DNA from: Teredinibacter franksiae
Lineage (GTDB): Bacteria > Pseudomonadota > Gammaproteobacteria > Pseudomonadales > Cellvibrionaceae
Reading direction: 5' to 3'
DNA length: 64,000 bases
Assembly (NCBI RefSeq): GCF_014218805.1
Contig: NZ_JACJUV010000001.1
Coordinates: 186,001 to 250,000 of the forward strand
The notes beneath the pieces are model-generated. The model saw only the letters and a program-made list of their open reading frames with translations. It ran no database searches and was not told where the DNA came from. How positions within the stretch are numbered: the stretch's first letter is position 1; every line of letters starts with the position of its first letter. Both the position numbers and the translations under genes were made by a program. Shown in pieces: positions 1 through 5,993 of this stretch.

Positions 1-78
1 AGGTCACTAGGCCATGAAAGCCTTATTAAAACTCTGCACGATTAACACGCTAAACCAAACCATGCAAATAGGTAAATT

Positions 79-381
79 ATGTTAAGAACAGTTGAATTTT
101 CGAAAAACGATATGGCTTACGGAATGAAGATAGGGCTTAAACTGCAAGAGTATTCTGTTATGTCCTATTTAAACTATCTTGGATGCAAGGGCGATTTTGT
201 TTTCGCTTGCCGAAAGACCGCTTGCAAGCAAATGCCTTTAATAAGCACAAAGCCTGATACTTTTTATCGGCACTATGTCAGGCTTGAAAAGCTAGGATTA
301 ATTAAATATAGGCGTGAAAGCGATAAAATTACATTTACAGACGCTGGCTGCATTTGGGAAGGAACGTGCCATAGCGATTAA
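79..381 (+). CDS. Hypothetical winged-helix-like protein of the mobile element
   Basis: A 100-residue protein of unknown function. The middle and C-terminal part (a Thr-Lys-Pro-Asp-Thr-Phe-Tyr-Arg stretch, then a Leu-Glu-Lys-Leu-Gly-Leu-Ile turn and an Arg/Lys-rich beta-like end) reads like a winged helix-turn-helix of the kind used by replication or regulatory proteins of phages and plasmids. The ATG at 79 has an AGG about six bases upstream. It is the first gene seen in the mobile-element region. A weak hairpin with a following T run (about 400-427) lies after the stop and could end it. DNA binding is inferred from the shape of the C-terminal half only. Confidence 0.55.
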   Translation: MLRTVEFSKNDMAYGMKIGLKLQEYSVMSYLNYLGCKGDFVFACRKTACKQMPLISTKPDTFYRHYVRLEKLGLIKYRRESDKITFTDAGCIWEGTCHSD

Positions 382-428
382 TGTGGCAATAGTGTTTTAT
401 TAAAAATCTCGCTTATCGTGGGCTTTTT

Positions 429-686
429 TTAATTAATATTTTCTACTCGCCGACAAATCTCGCTGCTAAGGCTTTTATACAGCCGATCTGAATTTTCAAA
501 ATATTCTTCCGTAAATTTTCGGTACACTATGCCGTCTCCGACTGACCAACGATCCCAGTCGCTGCTTAAAAGCCGCTGAATGCTTTCACGTTTAATTTCA
601 GCCAGCAGGCAGCGCACGGCTAACTCTTCGTTGTCTAAATCTTTGTGCGGTCTGGCTTTTTTGTTTGGGAATTCTATAAGCTTCAT
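429..686 (-). CDS. Hypothetical small protein of the mobile element
   Basis: An 85-residue charged, helical protein that I do not recognise. I chose the ATG at 686; a GTG at 698 would add four residues, but it lies inside the repeated TGACCCACA motif. No clear Shine-Dalgarno precedes the ATG; the motif itself ends a few bases upstream. On this strand it follows the small genes at 968-1141 and 774-950 and the TTTTAGGG array, so the four may be one transcription unit. The Leu-Leu-Ala-Glu-Ile-Lys-Arg-Glu stretch and Trp-Asp-Arg-Trp are its most distinctive features. Function unknown. Confidence 0.5.
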   Translation of the reverse strand: MKLIEFPNKKARPHKDLDNEELAVRCLLAEIKRESIQRLLSSDWDRWSVGDGIVYRKFTEEYFENSDRLYKSLSSEICRRVENIN

Positions 687-690
687 TTTT

Positions 691-699
691 TGACCCACA
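691..699 (+). repeat. TGACCCACA motif, copy 1
   Basis: TGACCCACA followed by AGTGGTGTTGGG. It sits immediately 5' of the start of the minus-strand gene ending at 429 and abuts the telomere-like array. One of five copies, all in the mobile element. Confidence 0.7.
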
Positions 700-710
700 G
701 TGGTGTTGGG

Positions 711-765
711 TTTTAGGGTTTTAGGGTTTTAGGGTTTTAGGGTTTTAGGGTTTTAGGGTTTAGGG
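711..765 (+). repeat. Telomere-like TTTTAGGG tandem array
   Basis: Six perfect copies of the octamer TTTTAGGG (711-758) followed by one TTTAGGG (759-765). The array is flanked on both sides by GTGTTGGGTTT (704-714 and 765-775). It lies between the stop of the 58-residue minus-strand gene and the start of the next one, so the minus-strand RNA would carry CCCTAAAA repeats. The G-rich strand has runs of three G, which could form a quadruplex. Its origin is probably slipped-strand expansion; any function is unknown. Confidence 0.9.
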
Positions 766-773
766 TGTTGGGT

Positions 774-950
774 TTATTTTTTCTGGTATTCGTCTGTTCG
801 GTTTATATTAAATCTTGGTTGATATTTGTCTGTGGTGTAGGTTTGCTTTGCGCCACTGGGTGTAAGCGTAATATCTTTTTTTGGCCTGCTCTGGCCAGTG
901 CGAATTACCCCAATCCTTGGGGTATTAGAATAATCAATTACAAAGCCCAT
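774..950 (-). CDS. Small hypothetical protein (58 aa)
   Basis: Found by direct reading of the minus strand: ATG at 950, TAA at 774-776, 58 residues, beginning MGFVIDYSN and ending in a Lys pair. Composition looks like a real basic protein (Thr, Lys, Arg, Gln, Tyr rich) rather than random translation, while the plus strand here gives low-complexity Phe/Leu/Cys translation. The Shine-Dalgarno is weak (CGGA about nine bases upstream). It starts 17 bases after the stop of the 57-residue gene at 968-1141, so co-transcription and coupling are plausible. No family recognised. Confidence 0.5.
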   Translation of the reverse strand: MGFVIDYSNTPRIGVIRTGQSRPKKDITLTPSGAKQTYTTDKYQPRFNINRTDEYQKK

Positions 951-967
951 CGTTATTTTCCGTCGCT

Positions 968-1141
968 TTATTTAATCTGAGGATTACCCGGAATATGGCT
1001 AAAACCTTCACGCAATGTGCGTTCTGTCGGCTTTACGCTGCCAACGGTAATACTGCCGCTGCTGCCAAATCCTTGCGTAATCTTAGCGCTGGTTTTTCCT
1101 TGCTGGGTTTTAGTGGGCAGTTCATTTTTTGATTTTTTCAT
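968..1141 (-). CDS. Small hypothetical protein (57 aa), strong RBS
   Basis: Minus-strand gene of 57 residues: ATG at 1141, TAA at 968-970. It is preceded by AAGGAG with seven bases to the start, the best ribosome-binding site in this part of the element, which is the main reason for calling it. The N-terminus is Lys/Asn/Gln-rich (MKKSKNELP), followed by a Gly-Ser-rich middle (GFGSSGSITVGS) and a basic end. No family recognised. It heads a probable run of minus-strand small genes (774-950, then 429-686). Confidence 0.6.
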   Translation of the reverse strand: MKKSKNELPTKTQQGKTSAKITQGFGSSGSITVGSVKPTERTLREGFSHIPGNPQIK

Positions 1142-1220
1142 GAGGGTGCTCCTTTTGTGGTTTTGGTTTTTTGTTTCTGGTTTTTTGTTTTTAGTAGATT
1201 AGCATGCGGCTTATTTTTGC

Positions 1221-1237
1221 GCCCTAATTTTTAGGGC
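1221..1237. other. Short perfect hairpin upstream of the 178-residue gene
   Basis: GCCCTAA, three T, TTAGGGC: a perfect 7-bp stem. It lies between the divergent small gene starting at 1141 and the gene starting at 1294, in a T/G-rich low-complexity stretch. It could be an operator or a weak terminator; no T run follows directly. Confidence 0.4.
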
Positions 1238-1293
1238 CGGGGGCATAGGGTTTATTCTATTACTTTTTTTAAATAAATTGAGGAGAAAATACG

Positions 1294-1830
1294 ATGATCG
1301 ATTATCCTGTTGAACGTATTGCAGCGCTTAAAAAAGAATTACCTAACTTGCCTGACCTAGAACTGGTTAATGTGCAATCCCAATTGCGTGAAAGCCTGAG
1401 CGATAAAAATCTTACCGCAGACGATAGAGCGATTCTGATTGAAGGTTTTAAGGAGGTGATCAATGAGGTTTCGCGTCGTGATTCTACAGTACCCGTTGAT
1501 CCATTTTACGATCCAGAAGTGGGTGACTTAATTAAAAGTTTTGCTGAAGAAGAGGACGATGAGCTAGAGCTTAAATTACATGAAGCGTCTAAAACATTTT
1601 ATGGGGCTTCGGCCTTTGATCTGAAAACAGAAAATGTTTTGGAAGCCAAGAAAATTATTTCGGCTGTGCAGCAAACTCTGGCACAGCGCGAAATAGATGC
1701 TGAGGGTGATATGCACGCACAAATTGAAAAAGGTGGGCACTTCGATTATTCAGGGGCAGAGATTCAGAAACAAATTAATGCTGAAATTGCGGAGAAACAA
1801 CGCAAGCAAAGCTTAGGGGTTTATGAGTAG
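1294..1830 (+). CDS. Hypothetical acidic helical protein (178 aa)
   Basis: A 178-residue, mostly alpha-helical, acidic protein with an Asp/Glu cluster in the middle (AEEEDDELELK). GAGGAG lies eight bases before the ATG, a strong ribosome-binding site. The pattern of amphipathic helices suggests a soluble or scaffold-like protein, but I recognise no family. It stands alone on the plus strand of the mobile element, divergent from the small minus-strand genes and convergent with the gene ending at 1922. A T/G low-complexity tract (1830-1875) and copy 2 of the TGACCCACA motif follow. Confidence 0.65.
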   Translation: MIDYPVERIAALKKELPNLPDLELVNVQSQLRESLSDKNLTADDRAILIEGFKEVINEVSRRDSTVPVDPFYDPEVGDLIKSFAEEEDDELELKLHEASKTFYGASAFDLKTENVLEAKKIISAVQQTLAQREIDAEGDMHAQIEKGGHFDYSGAEIQKQINAEIAEKQRKQSLGVYE

Positions 1831-1880
1831 TTTTTGTTTTTGTTTTTGTTTTGCTTTTGTTTTTGTTTCTTATCAATTTG

Positions 1881-1889
1881 TGACCCACA
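1881..1889 (+). repeat. TGACCCACA motif, copy 2
   Basis: TGACCCACAGTGTGTAGG, between the convergent genes ending at 1830 and 1922. A T/G-rich run lies just upstream. Confidence 0.7.
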
Positions 1890-1921
1890 GTGTGTAGGTG
1901 CTTAGGGCTCTGGTTTATATG

Positions 1922-2413
1922 TTATCCATACTGCCTTGCAATCAGCGCCAAATCAAGCGCTGTGAATCTTCTGTCGTTTATAGTTGGTGGTTTAATATTT
2001 TGTAGTTCGCCGCTTGTTTCCTTTTCTAGAAAATCTTTGAATGCTTCCAGTGCTAGTTTGTTGCTATTCGCAAGGTTTTCTAAATGCTTCATGCTCTTCT
2101 GACTGGGCGTTACGCCAAGTGCTTTTAGTGTTTTTCCTGTTGAGTAACATTCTGGGCTGGCTGTTTCGTACTTTGGCATTCGAGGGAGCTTGTCTCTAAT
2201 TTCAGTCTGGGCGAGAGCCCATAATTTGGTATATATATCCTGCTGGCATAGCTCGTCTTTAAGCGGTGTCAGTTCATTCTGAATAAAATCGACCAGCTCA
2301 TTTTTTGTGAGCGTTGGCGCCTCTGCTAAATAGCCTTGAATTTTGGATATGGCTTCTCGGGTGCGAGTGGACATTGTTACTTTTCTCATTTTCTTCATTT
2401 TAGCAGCTTGCAT
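1922..2413 (-). CDS. Hypothetical partner of the FRG-domain protein
   Basis: A 163-residue soluble, helical protein with no recognised family. Its ATG at 2413 directly follows the TAA of the FRG-domain gene (TAAATG), so it is almost certainly translated from the same message and may be translationally coupled. The N-terminus is basic with several Met codons in a row, so the true start could be a few codons inside. The body contains heptad-like helices (LTKNELVDFIQNEL). The tight pairing suggests a functional partner, for example an antidote or co-effector, but this is inferred from gene order only. Confidence 0.6.
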   Translation of the reverse strand: MQAAKMKKMRKVTMSTRTREAISKIQGYLAEAPTLTKNELVDFIQNELTPLKDELCQQDIYTKLWALAQTEIRDKLPRMPKYETASPECYSTGKTLKALGVTPSQKSMKHLENLANSNKLALEAFKDFLEKETSGELQNIKPPTINDRRFTALDLALIARQYG

Positions 2414-3253
2414 TTAGTAATTTTCAATTTCCATGTATAAGTTAGTGTGCTTTGATGCACCCTCTAAATCAGGGTACAAGGTGGAGAAATTTATATTCAT
2501 CCTGTTTAATGCTTTTAGGGCGCTTATACGCTCAGATTCGGGAATTAGTAACTTTTGAAGGTAGGCTATACTATCTTCGCCTTTTGAATTCCTAGTAACC
2601 CAGTCTTCTATAGACCCTATGCTTATACTAAATAAGCCGCTTTGGCTAATAAGGCGACTATTGTCGGAGATATCTGGCCGATAAAATGTTAGGTGATCCT
2701 GATTCTCGAACTGGTACGCAAGCGATTTGAGTGGATTACTTCCTCTAGCGAGTTCCCCCCGGATAGATTCGAATCTGACGCTTTCTATAATTTCAGCATG
2801 TTGCTTATAAAAGCAATATACAGCCCGGTACTCGTTCGCACCTTTGGTAGCATCTTGATCCGCGAATGCGAAAAAAGCCGCTACGTACGGAGATTCAGTC
2901 CAATCGAGCAGGGGCGTATGAAGGCCATGGTGCTGGCCTAGAGCCCACAACTCTCGAGGGTCTTCTATTTTTCTTAGCTCCTCCGCAGCAAGTTTCCCGC
3001 TGCAAGCATATCGGAAGCGTTTATCCTGCTCCTCGAAAACACTGCTGCTACCATTTACCTTTGAAGAACGGTCAAAAGCAGATTCGAGTTTCCAGTTCTG
3101 TTCTCTCTGGCCTCTCCATATACACGAGTTTTGGTCTAGCATATTAGTATTGAGGTACTCGCTGAATTTTGCCCAACTCTCGAAATAAACTTCAGTGTAA
3201 CCATCCGTAATTAGGTTTTTTTTCGGCCAATATTTTATTTTTCTTGTTTCCAT
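2414..3253 (-). CDS. FRG-domain protein
   Basis: A 279-residue protein with an FRG domain, an uncharacterised family named for a Phe/Tyr-Arg-Gly motif. Here the motif is Ile-Trp-Arg-Gly-Gln, about 50 residues from the start, followed by the conserved QHHGLHTPLLDWTESP block and an aromatic FFAFAD stretch. I chose the ATG at 3253 because AAGAGG lies about ten bases upstream; the open frame runs on to 3352 but that extension is Ser/Pro/Arg-rich and lacks an RBS. It heads a two-gene unit with the 163-residue protein. FRG proteins are common in accessory and phage-related regions; a toxin or defence role here is an inference. Confidence 0.8.
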   Translation of the reverse strand: METRKIKYWPKKNLITDGYTEVYFESWAKFSEYLNTNMLDQNSCIWRGQREQNWKLESAFDRSSKVNGSSSVFEEQDKRFRYACSGKLAAEELRKIEDPRELWALGQHHGLHTPLLDWTESPYVAAFFAFADQDATKGANEYRAVYCFYKQHAEIIESVRFESIRGELARGSNPLKSLAYQFENQDHLTFYRPDISDNSRLISQSGLFSISIGSIEDWVTRNSKGEDSIAYLQKLLIPESERISALKALNRMNINFSTLYPDLEGASKHTNLYMEIENY

Positions 3254-3402
3254 AACGTAAAACCTCTTGTGCCGACAATATCGGTTTTGGGGTGGAGATC
3301 CGCGTGTCGATGGTGGGGAAGCACTGAGCGAAATAAATGATACATGCGCCATTTGACTTTTGGTACTTTGGCGAAGTGGGAACTATGGATGTTACTTCGC
3401 GA

Positions 3403-3450
3403 ATTACGAATTTTTTGGGGTGCCCCCCTGTCGATAAGCCTATTCGTAAT
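3403..3450. repeat. Inverted repeat between the FRG unit and the recombinase gene
   Basis: ATTACGAAT (3403-3411) and ATTCGTAAT (3442-3450), a perfect 9-bp inverted repeat with a 30-base spacer that contains a GGGG/CCCC hairpin. It lies in the 330-base gap between the divergent FRG gene (start 3253) and recombinase gene (start 3585). It could be an operator or a recombinase site. Confidence 0.45.
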
Positions 3451-3479
3451 AATAAATTTTACTACACATAATGATATTT

Positions 3480-3564
3480 TGTGTACTACTCCGCGCACTT
3501 AATCAATTGACTTGCGTTGATTCGGCTGGCAGATTAAAAAAAATCTAATTGTGTGTACTACTCC
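3480..3564 (+). repeat. 13-bp direct repeat pair upstream of the recombinase gene
   Basis: TGTGTACTACTCC occurs at 3480-3492 and again at 3552-3564, 72 bases apart. The second copy is 20 bases before the recombinase start. The first copy partly mirrors ACTACACATA just upstream. Candidate recombinase-binding or autoregulatory sites. Confidence 0.55.
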
Positions 3565-3584
3565 AGCCCAGAGGTATCAAGGTT

Positions 3585-4145
3585 ATGAATGAAGTTCAAC
3601 CGCTCCAAGACACAACAGACATTCAGCGCATTAGTGAATTTTTATTAACGCATTACAGCCAGACATTTAGTGATTACTGGCTATTTGGGTGCTGCGTTGC
3701 ATTACGTGTAAGTGATTTGCTCGCAATTAAGTTTTCCGACATTAGAAAGCGCAAAGGTATTCACTACCTAATCGTCAAGGAAGCTAAGACTGGCAAGAGC
3801 AAAGAAATTGAGCTTAACATCGTTGCGGCTGAAATATTTACTCGCCGTGCCAAACAGAAAGGCGACGTTTTTCTGTTTCGTAGCAATTGGAAGTACCACA
3901 CGGAAACCAAGCCTTTGTCACGCTCTGCATTCAGCAAAGCTGTGCAGGATGCCGCGCCAAGTTTGGAGTTGGTTATTGGTACGCATTCAATGCGTAAAAC
4001 GTTGGGCTATCACACCTACAAGCGCACCAATGATCTGGCGCTTGTCCAGAAAATCCTAGGGCATTCATCAAGTGCTCACACGCTGCGTTATATTGGAATT
4101 AACGCGGAAAAGATTAACCAGCAATTTGCCGCTAATTATTTTTAA
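3585..4145 (+). CDS. Small tyrosine recombinase (phage integrase family)
   Basis: A 186-residue protein made of the catalytic domain only, without the usual N-terminal core-binding domain. Visible catalytic elements in order: Arg in CVALRVSDLL, a Lys in the beta-hairpin (EAKTGKSKEIEL), the His-x-x-Arg box THSMRKTLGYH, LGHSS, and the nucleophile Tyr in TLRYIGI. The ATG at 3585 has GAGG upstream; the frame runs back to 3549 without an RBS. The size matches FimB/FimE-type and plasmid or phage resolvase-like recombinases, which invert or resolve DNA. It ends by overlapping the convergent gene at 4142 by four bases. Its substrate may be the repeats just upstream. Confidence 0.85.
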   Translation: MNEVQPLQDTTDIQRISEFLLTHYSQTFSDYWLFGCCVALRVSDLLAIKFSDIRKRKGIHYLIVKEAKTGKSKEIELNIVAAEIFTRRAKQKGDVFLFRSNWKYHTETKPLSRSAFSKAVQDAAPSLELVIGTHSMRKTLGYHTYKRTNDLALVQKILGHSSSAHTLRYIGINAEKINQQFAANYF

Positions 4146-4696
4146 TTAGCGGGTAATTCGTGAATTGGTCTAGTGTGGCTATACTGGCGTTCTACAGTCT
4201 GGCCACCCGTCTGTGCAGGTGGCCCCAAGTTAAGCGTTACATTTATTTCAGAGCCAGTGGCAGCACCTTCAATAAAATCGCCATCCAGTCGGGATAAATA
4301 ATTTAGCGCGCTGAGCTTATCGGCGTCTCGCGTTTTTTCATTTTCAAGAATTTTTTTTGCTTCATACCTTTTAACATGCTTTGGAAAACCATGAAGTAGC
4401 GCATCCAATTCTTCATACCGGCGGATCAAAGCAACGATTTTATCATTGCGCATCAGCCGAAACCCTTGCAGGTAAGCACTCCGGGGAGAGTAGCCTGCTT
4501 TTTTGGCGGCCTGAGTTTGGTTGCACTCACCGGATGCCATGGCTTTTGCAAATACTACATGCTGCTTCCGTAAATCGGCCTCTCGTGTATGCAATTCACG
4601 CTTTATTGACAATACAACATCAGCTTGCGGCTGTTCTGTCGTAGCAAGTTCCTCATAAATCTGGTTTCGGTTGGCTATGGTTCGTTTGCCGCCCAT
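4142..4696 (-). CDS. Terminase small-subunit-like protein
   Basis: A 184-residue protein resembling the small (DNA-recognition) subunit of phage terminases. The central region FAKAMASGECNQTQAAKKAGY followed by SPRSAYLQGFRLMRN matches the helix-turn-helix block of the Terminase_2 family, with a helical tail and a disordered C-terminus. The ATG at 4696 has GAGGG upstream; the frame extends to 4759. No large terminase, portal or capsid gene is next to it, so it is either part of a satellite element that redirects packaging or a relic, or it works as a DNA-binding regulator. It overlaps the recombinase gene tail to tail by four bases. Confidence 0.7.
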   Translation of the reverse strand: MGGKRTIANRNQIYEELATTEQPQADVVLSIKRELHTREADLRKQHVVFAKAMASGECNQTQAAKKAGYSPRSAYLQGFRLMRNDKIVALIRRYEELDALLHGFPKHVKRYEAKKILENEKTRDADKLSALNYLSRLDGDFIEGAATGSEINVTLNLGPPAQTGGQTVERQYSHTRPIHELPAN

Positions 4697-4771
4697 GGCA
4701 ATAACCCTCGAATTAATACATACGTTGAGTATACACCGACCTGCATTAGCGCCCATCAAAAGCCCAACACC

Positions 4772-4780
4772 TGTGGGTCA
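4772..4780 (-). repeat. TGACCCACA motif, copy 3
   Basis: On the minus strand TGACCCACAGGTGTTGGG, the closest match to copy 1. It lies just upstream of the terminase-like gene and overlaps the stop of the 17-residue ORF. Confidence 0.7.
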
Positions 4781-4834
4781 CTACCCGCAAAAACGTAGGA
4801 GCGCATGGTCAGCACCTAAAACCTTGTGGGTCAT
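4781..4834 (-). CDS. Possible leader peptide (17 aa)
   Basis: Minus-strand ORF of 17 residues (MTHKVLGADHALLRFCG), ATG at 4834, TAG at 4781-4783. A perfect GGAGG lies six bases before the ATG. Its second codon onward is the TGACCCACA motif, and its stop overlaps (TAGTG) another motif copy that itself begins a GTG-started 11-codon frame. The terminase-like gene follows. A translated leader is possible; short length makes this uncertain. Confidence 0.35.
   Translation of the reverse strand: MTHKVLGADHALLRFCG
4825..4833 (-). repeat. TGACCCACA motif, copy 4
   Basis: TGACCCACAAGG on the minus strand, 53 bases from copy 3 and in the same orientation. It overlaps the ATG of the 17-residue ORF. Confidence 0.7.
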
Positions 4835-4886
4835 AAATGCCCTCCAAATAAAGCAAGCCACACCCGTTAACAAGGTAACAATTCAG

Positions 4887-4918
4887 CTAATCGGCGGGCA
4901 TTCGGCACCGCCGATTAG
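4887..4918. other. Perfect 11-bp GC-rich hairpin
   Basis: CTAATCGGCGG (4887-4897) pairs perfectly with CCGCCGATTAG (4908-4918) across a 10-base loop. No T run follows on either strand, so it is not a simple intrinsic terminator. It lies 15 bases from the next hairpin set in the non-coding part of the element. Confidence 0.7.
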
Positions 4919-4932
4919 GAAGTCGGGAACAA

Positions 4933-4989
4933 ATACCCGCCGCGCTAATAAGCGGCGGGGTATTTTTCCTATAGGGCCGCCGCTTATTA
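4933..4989. other. Mutually exclusive hairpins (three-segment structure)
   Basis: Segment A (4933-4943, ATACCCGCCGC) pairs with B (4952-4963, GCGGCGGGGTAT) with one bulge. B also overlaps a segment (4946-4958, TAATAAGCGGCGG) that pairs perfectly over 13 bp with C (4977-4989, CCGCCGCTTATTA). A-B and B-C cannot form together, the layout of an attenuator or of a recombination or replication structure. No gene is seen inside. Confidence 0.6.
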
Positions 4990-5014
4990 AAGCCCAAATT
5001 TCAAGCCGCCGATT

Positions 5015-5023
5015 TGACCCACA
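5015..5023 (+). repeat. TGACCCACA motif, copy 5
   Basis: TGACCCACAATAGTGTTG, on the plus strand, between the hairpin block and the small minus-strand ORF ending at 5042. Confidence 0.7.
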
Positions 5024-5041
5024 ATAGTGTTGATTCATGCG

Positions 5042-5152
5042 CTAATGCGCGGTTGCTTCCTCGTTGCCTTCCCGCGCATTAAAATCAAGGTATGTTTGCT
5101 CAAACTCACGGTTGCGCTGCTCTTCCCGCTTTTGAGCCTCCTGTGCGTCCAC
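5042..5152 (-). CDS. Possible small charged protein or gene remnant (36 aa)
   Basis: Minus-strand frame from a GTG at 5152 to a TAG at 5042-5044. The 36 residues (VDAQEAQKREEQRN..., ending EEATAH) are strongly charged and helical, unlike chance translation. There is no convincing ribosome-binding site and the frame is closed by a TGA not far upstream, so it may be the 3' end of a broken gene instead of an intact one. Confidence 0.3.
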   Translation of the reverse strand: MDAQEAQKREEQRNREFEQTYLDFNAREGNEEATAH

Positions 5153-5196
5153 GATAAGCGCAAACGCTCATTTTTTACGTTAAGGCCATTCATTAG

Positions 5197-5231
5197 GGTC
5201 AACCCCCCCTTATATAGGGGGGGGGTTGACC
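5197..5231. other. C-tract / G-tract palindrome
   Basis: GGTCAACCCCCCC (5197-5209) pairs perfectly with GGGGGGGTTGACC (5219-5231); the G tract is nine long. The outer arms continue imperfectly (TTAGGGTCA against TGAACCTAA). It lies about 75 bases before the integrase remnant. Very stable as RNA or cruciform. Confidence 0.7.
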
Positions 5232-5303
5232 TGAACCTAATAAATTTATGGCTCGAAAGGTCAACAAAAAAAATAGTAATAATTCCTACAAGCCTTTATT
5301 TAG

Positions 5304-5762
5304 TTGAATCGTTTAGCGTACGAACACTTAGAAAACGTGCGCAAGGCAAACGTGAGTCTTCCGCAACGTGAGATTCAAGTACAGGTTGATCGAGGTGTTT
5401 TTGAAACCCACAAGGTGACGTTGGTTTATCCAAACCTGCATCACCGGTCACCGGATGGAATTCTGCAAGGCGATACCTACCGGGAAAATTTTCACAAGAT
5501 TTGTGAAGTGGCTGGTGTGCGGTACAAGCACAAATTCAAGGAAGGCCAAAACCGGGCAGTTAACCATTGCCGCCATTCGTTTACATCCCAGATGAAGACT
5601 CACGATATGGAATCGGCATTCCTCACAGATCAGCTTGGTCACACCGACGATACAATATTGAACCAACACTATGGAACGCTGCTAGTCGATGAAAATTTGT
5701 CGCTGTCAGTCGAGCTACAAAACAAAGCCATTGAGCGCATATTTGAGCGTTTGAGGGGGTAA
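5304..5762 (+). pseudogene. Integrase remnant (C-terminal part of a tyrosine recombinase)
   Basis: An open frame of 152 codons with the C-terminal half of a phage-type integrase: NHCRHSFTSQM (the His-x-x-Arg box, with Asn where the first His is usual), LTDQLGHTDD, and the nucleophile region NQHYG. The first catalytic Arg and the whole N-terminal domain are missing, the only start is a TTG with no RBS, and no matching integrase sequence is found upstream. It is probably a truncated, inactive integrase. Its place next to the tRNA 3' end is where the integrase of a tRNA-targeting element normally sits. Confidence 0.65.
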
Positions 5763-5835
5763 AACGGGCATCTAGGGTGCTGTTAGAGCTGAAAACCGGG
5801 CAAACACCGAAATTGTTTAAAATATCAGCGATTTT

Positions 5836-5882
5836 GGGACGTTTTGGGGACGTTTTCGGGGCTGGGACGTTTTTCGGGACGC
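5836..5882 (+). repeat. GGGACGTTTT short repeats beside the attachment site
   Basis: GGGACGTTTT at 5836-5845, 5847-5856 and 5864-5873, then a partial GGGACGC at 5876-5882. They lie between the integrase remnant and the tRNA end, the usual position of arm-type integrase binding sites. Function inferred from position. Confidence 0.55.
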
Positions 5883-5993
5883 TTACAGAGCACTTTAGAG
5901 TAAAGGATAGCAAGCGTGGTAATACTTAACCGTTGGTTAATGCCTGCATACCGCTTACAGAAAGAGGTTGGAAAATGAGCAATTTTAGGGGTA

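Noticed and set aside
711..765. Telomere repeats as evidence for a linear replicon end
   Set aside because: The array is internal, short, and flanked by coding DNA on both sides; no covalently closed hairpin end or protelomerase gene is visible.
765..1202. Two plus-strand frames of 61-71 codons
   Set aside because: Low-complexity Phe/Leu/Cys/Trp translation with no RBS; the minus strand here has two better small genes.
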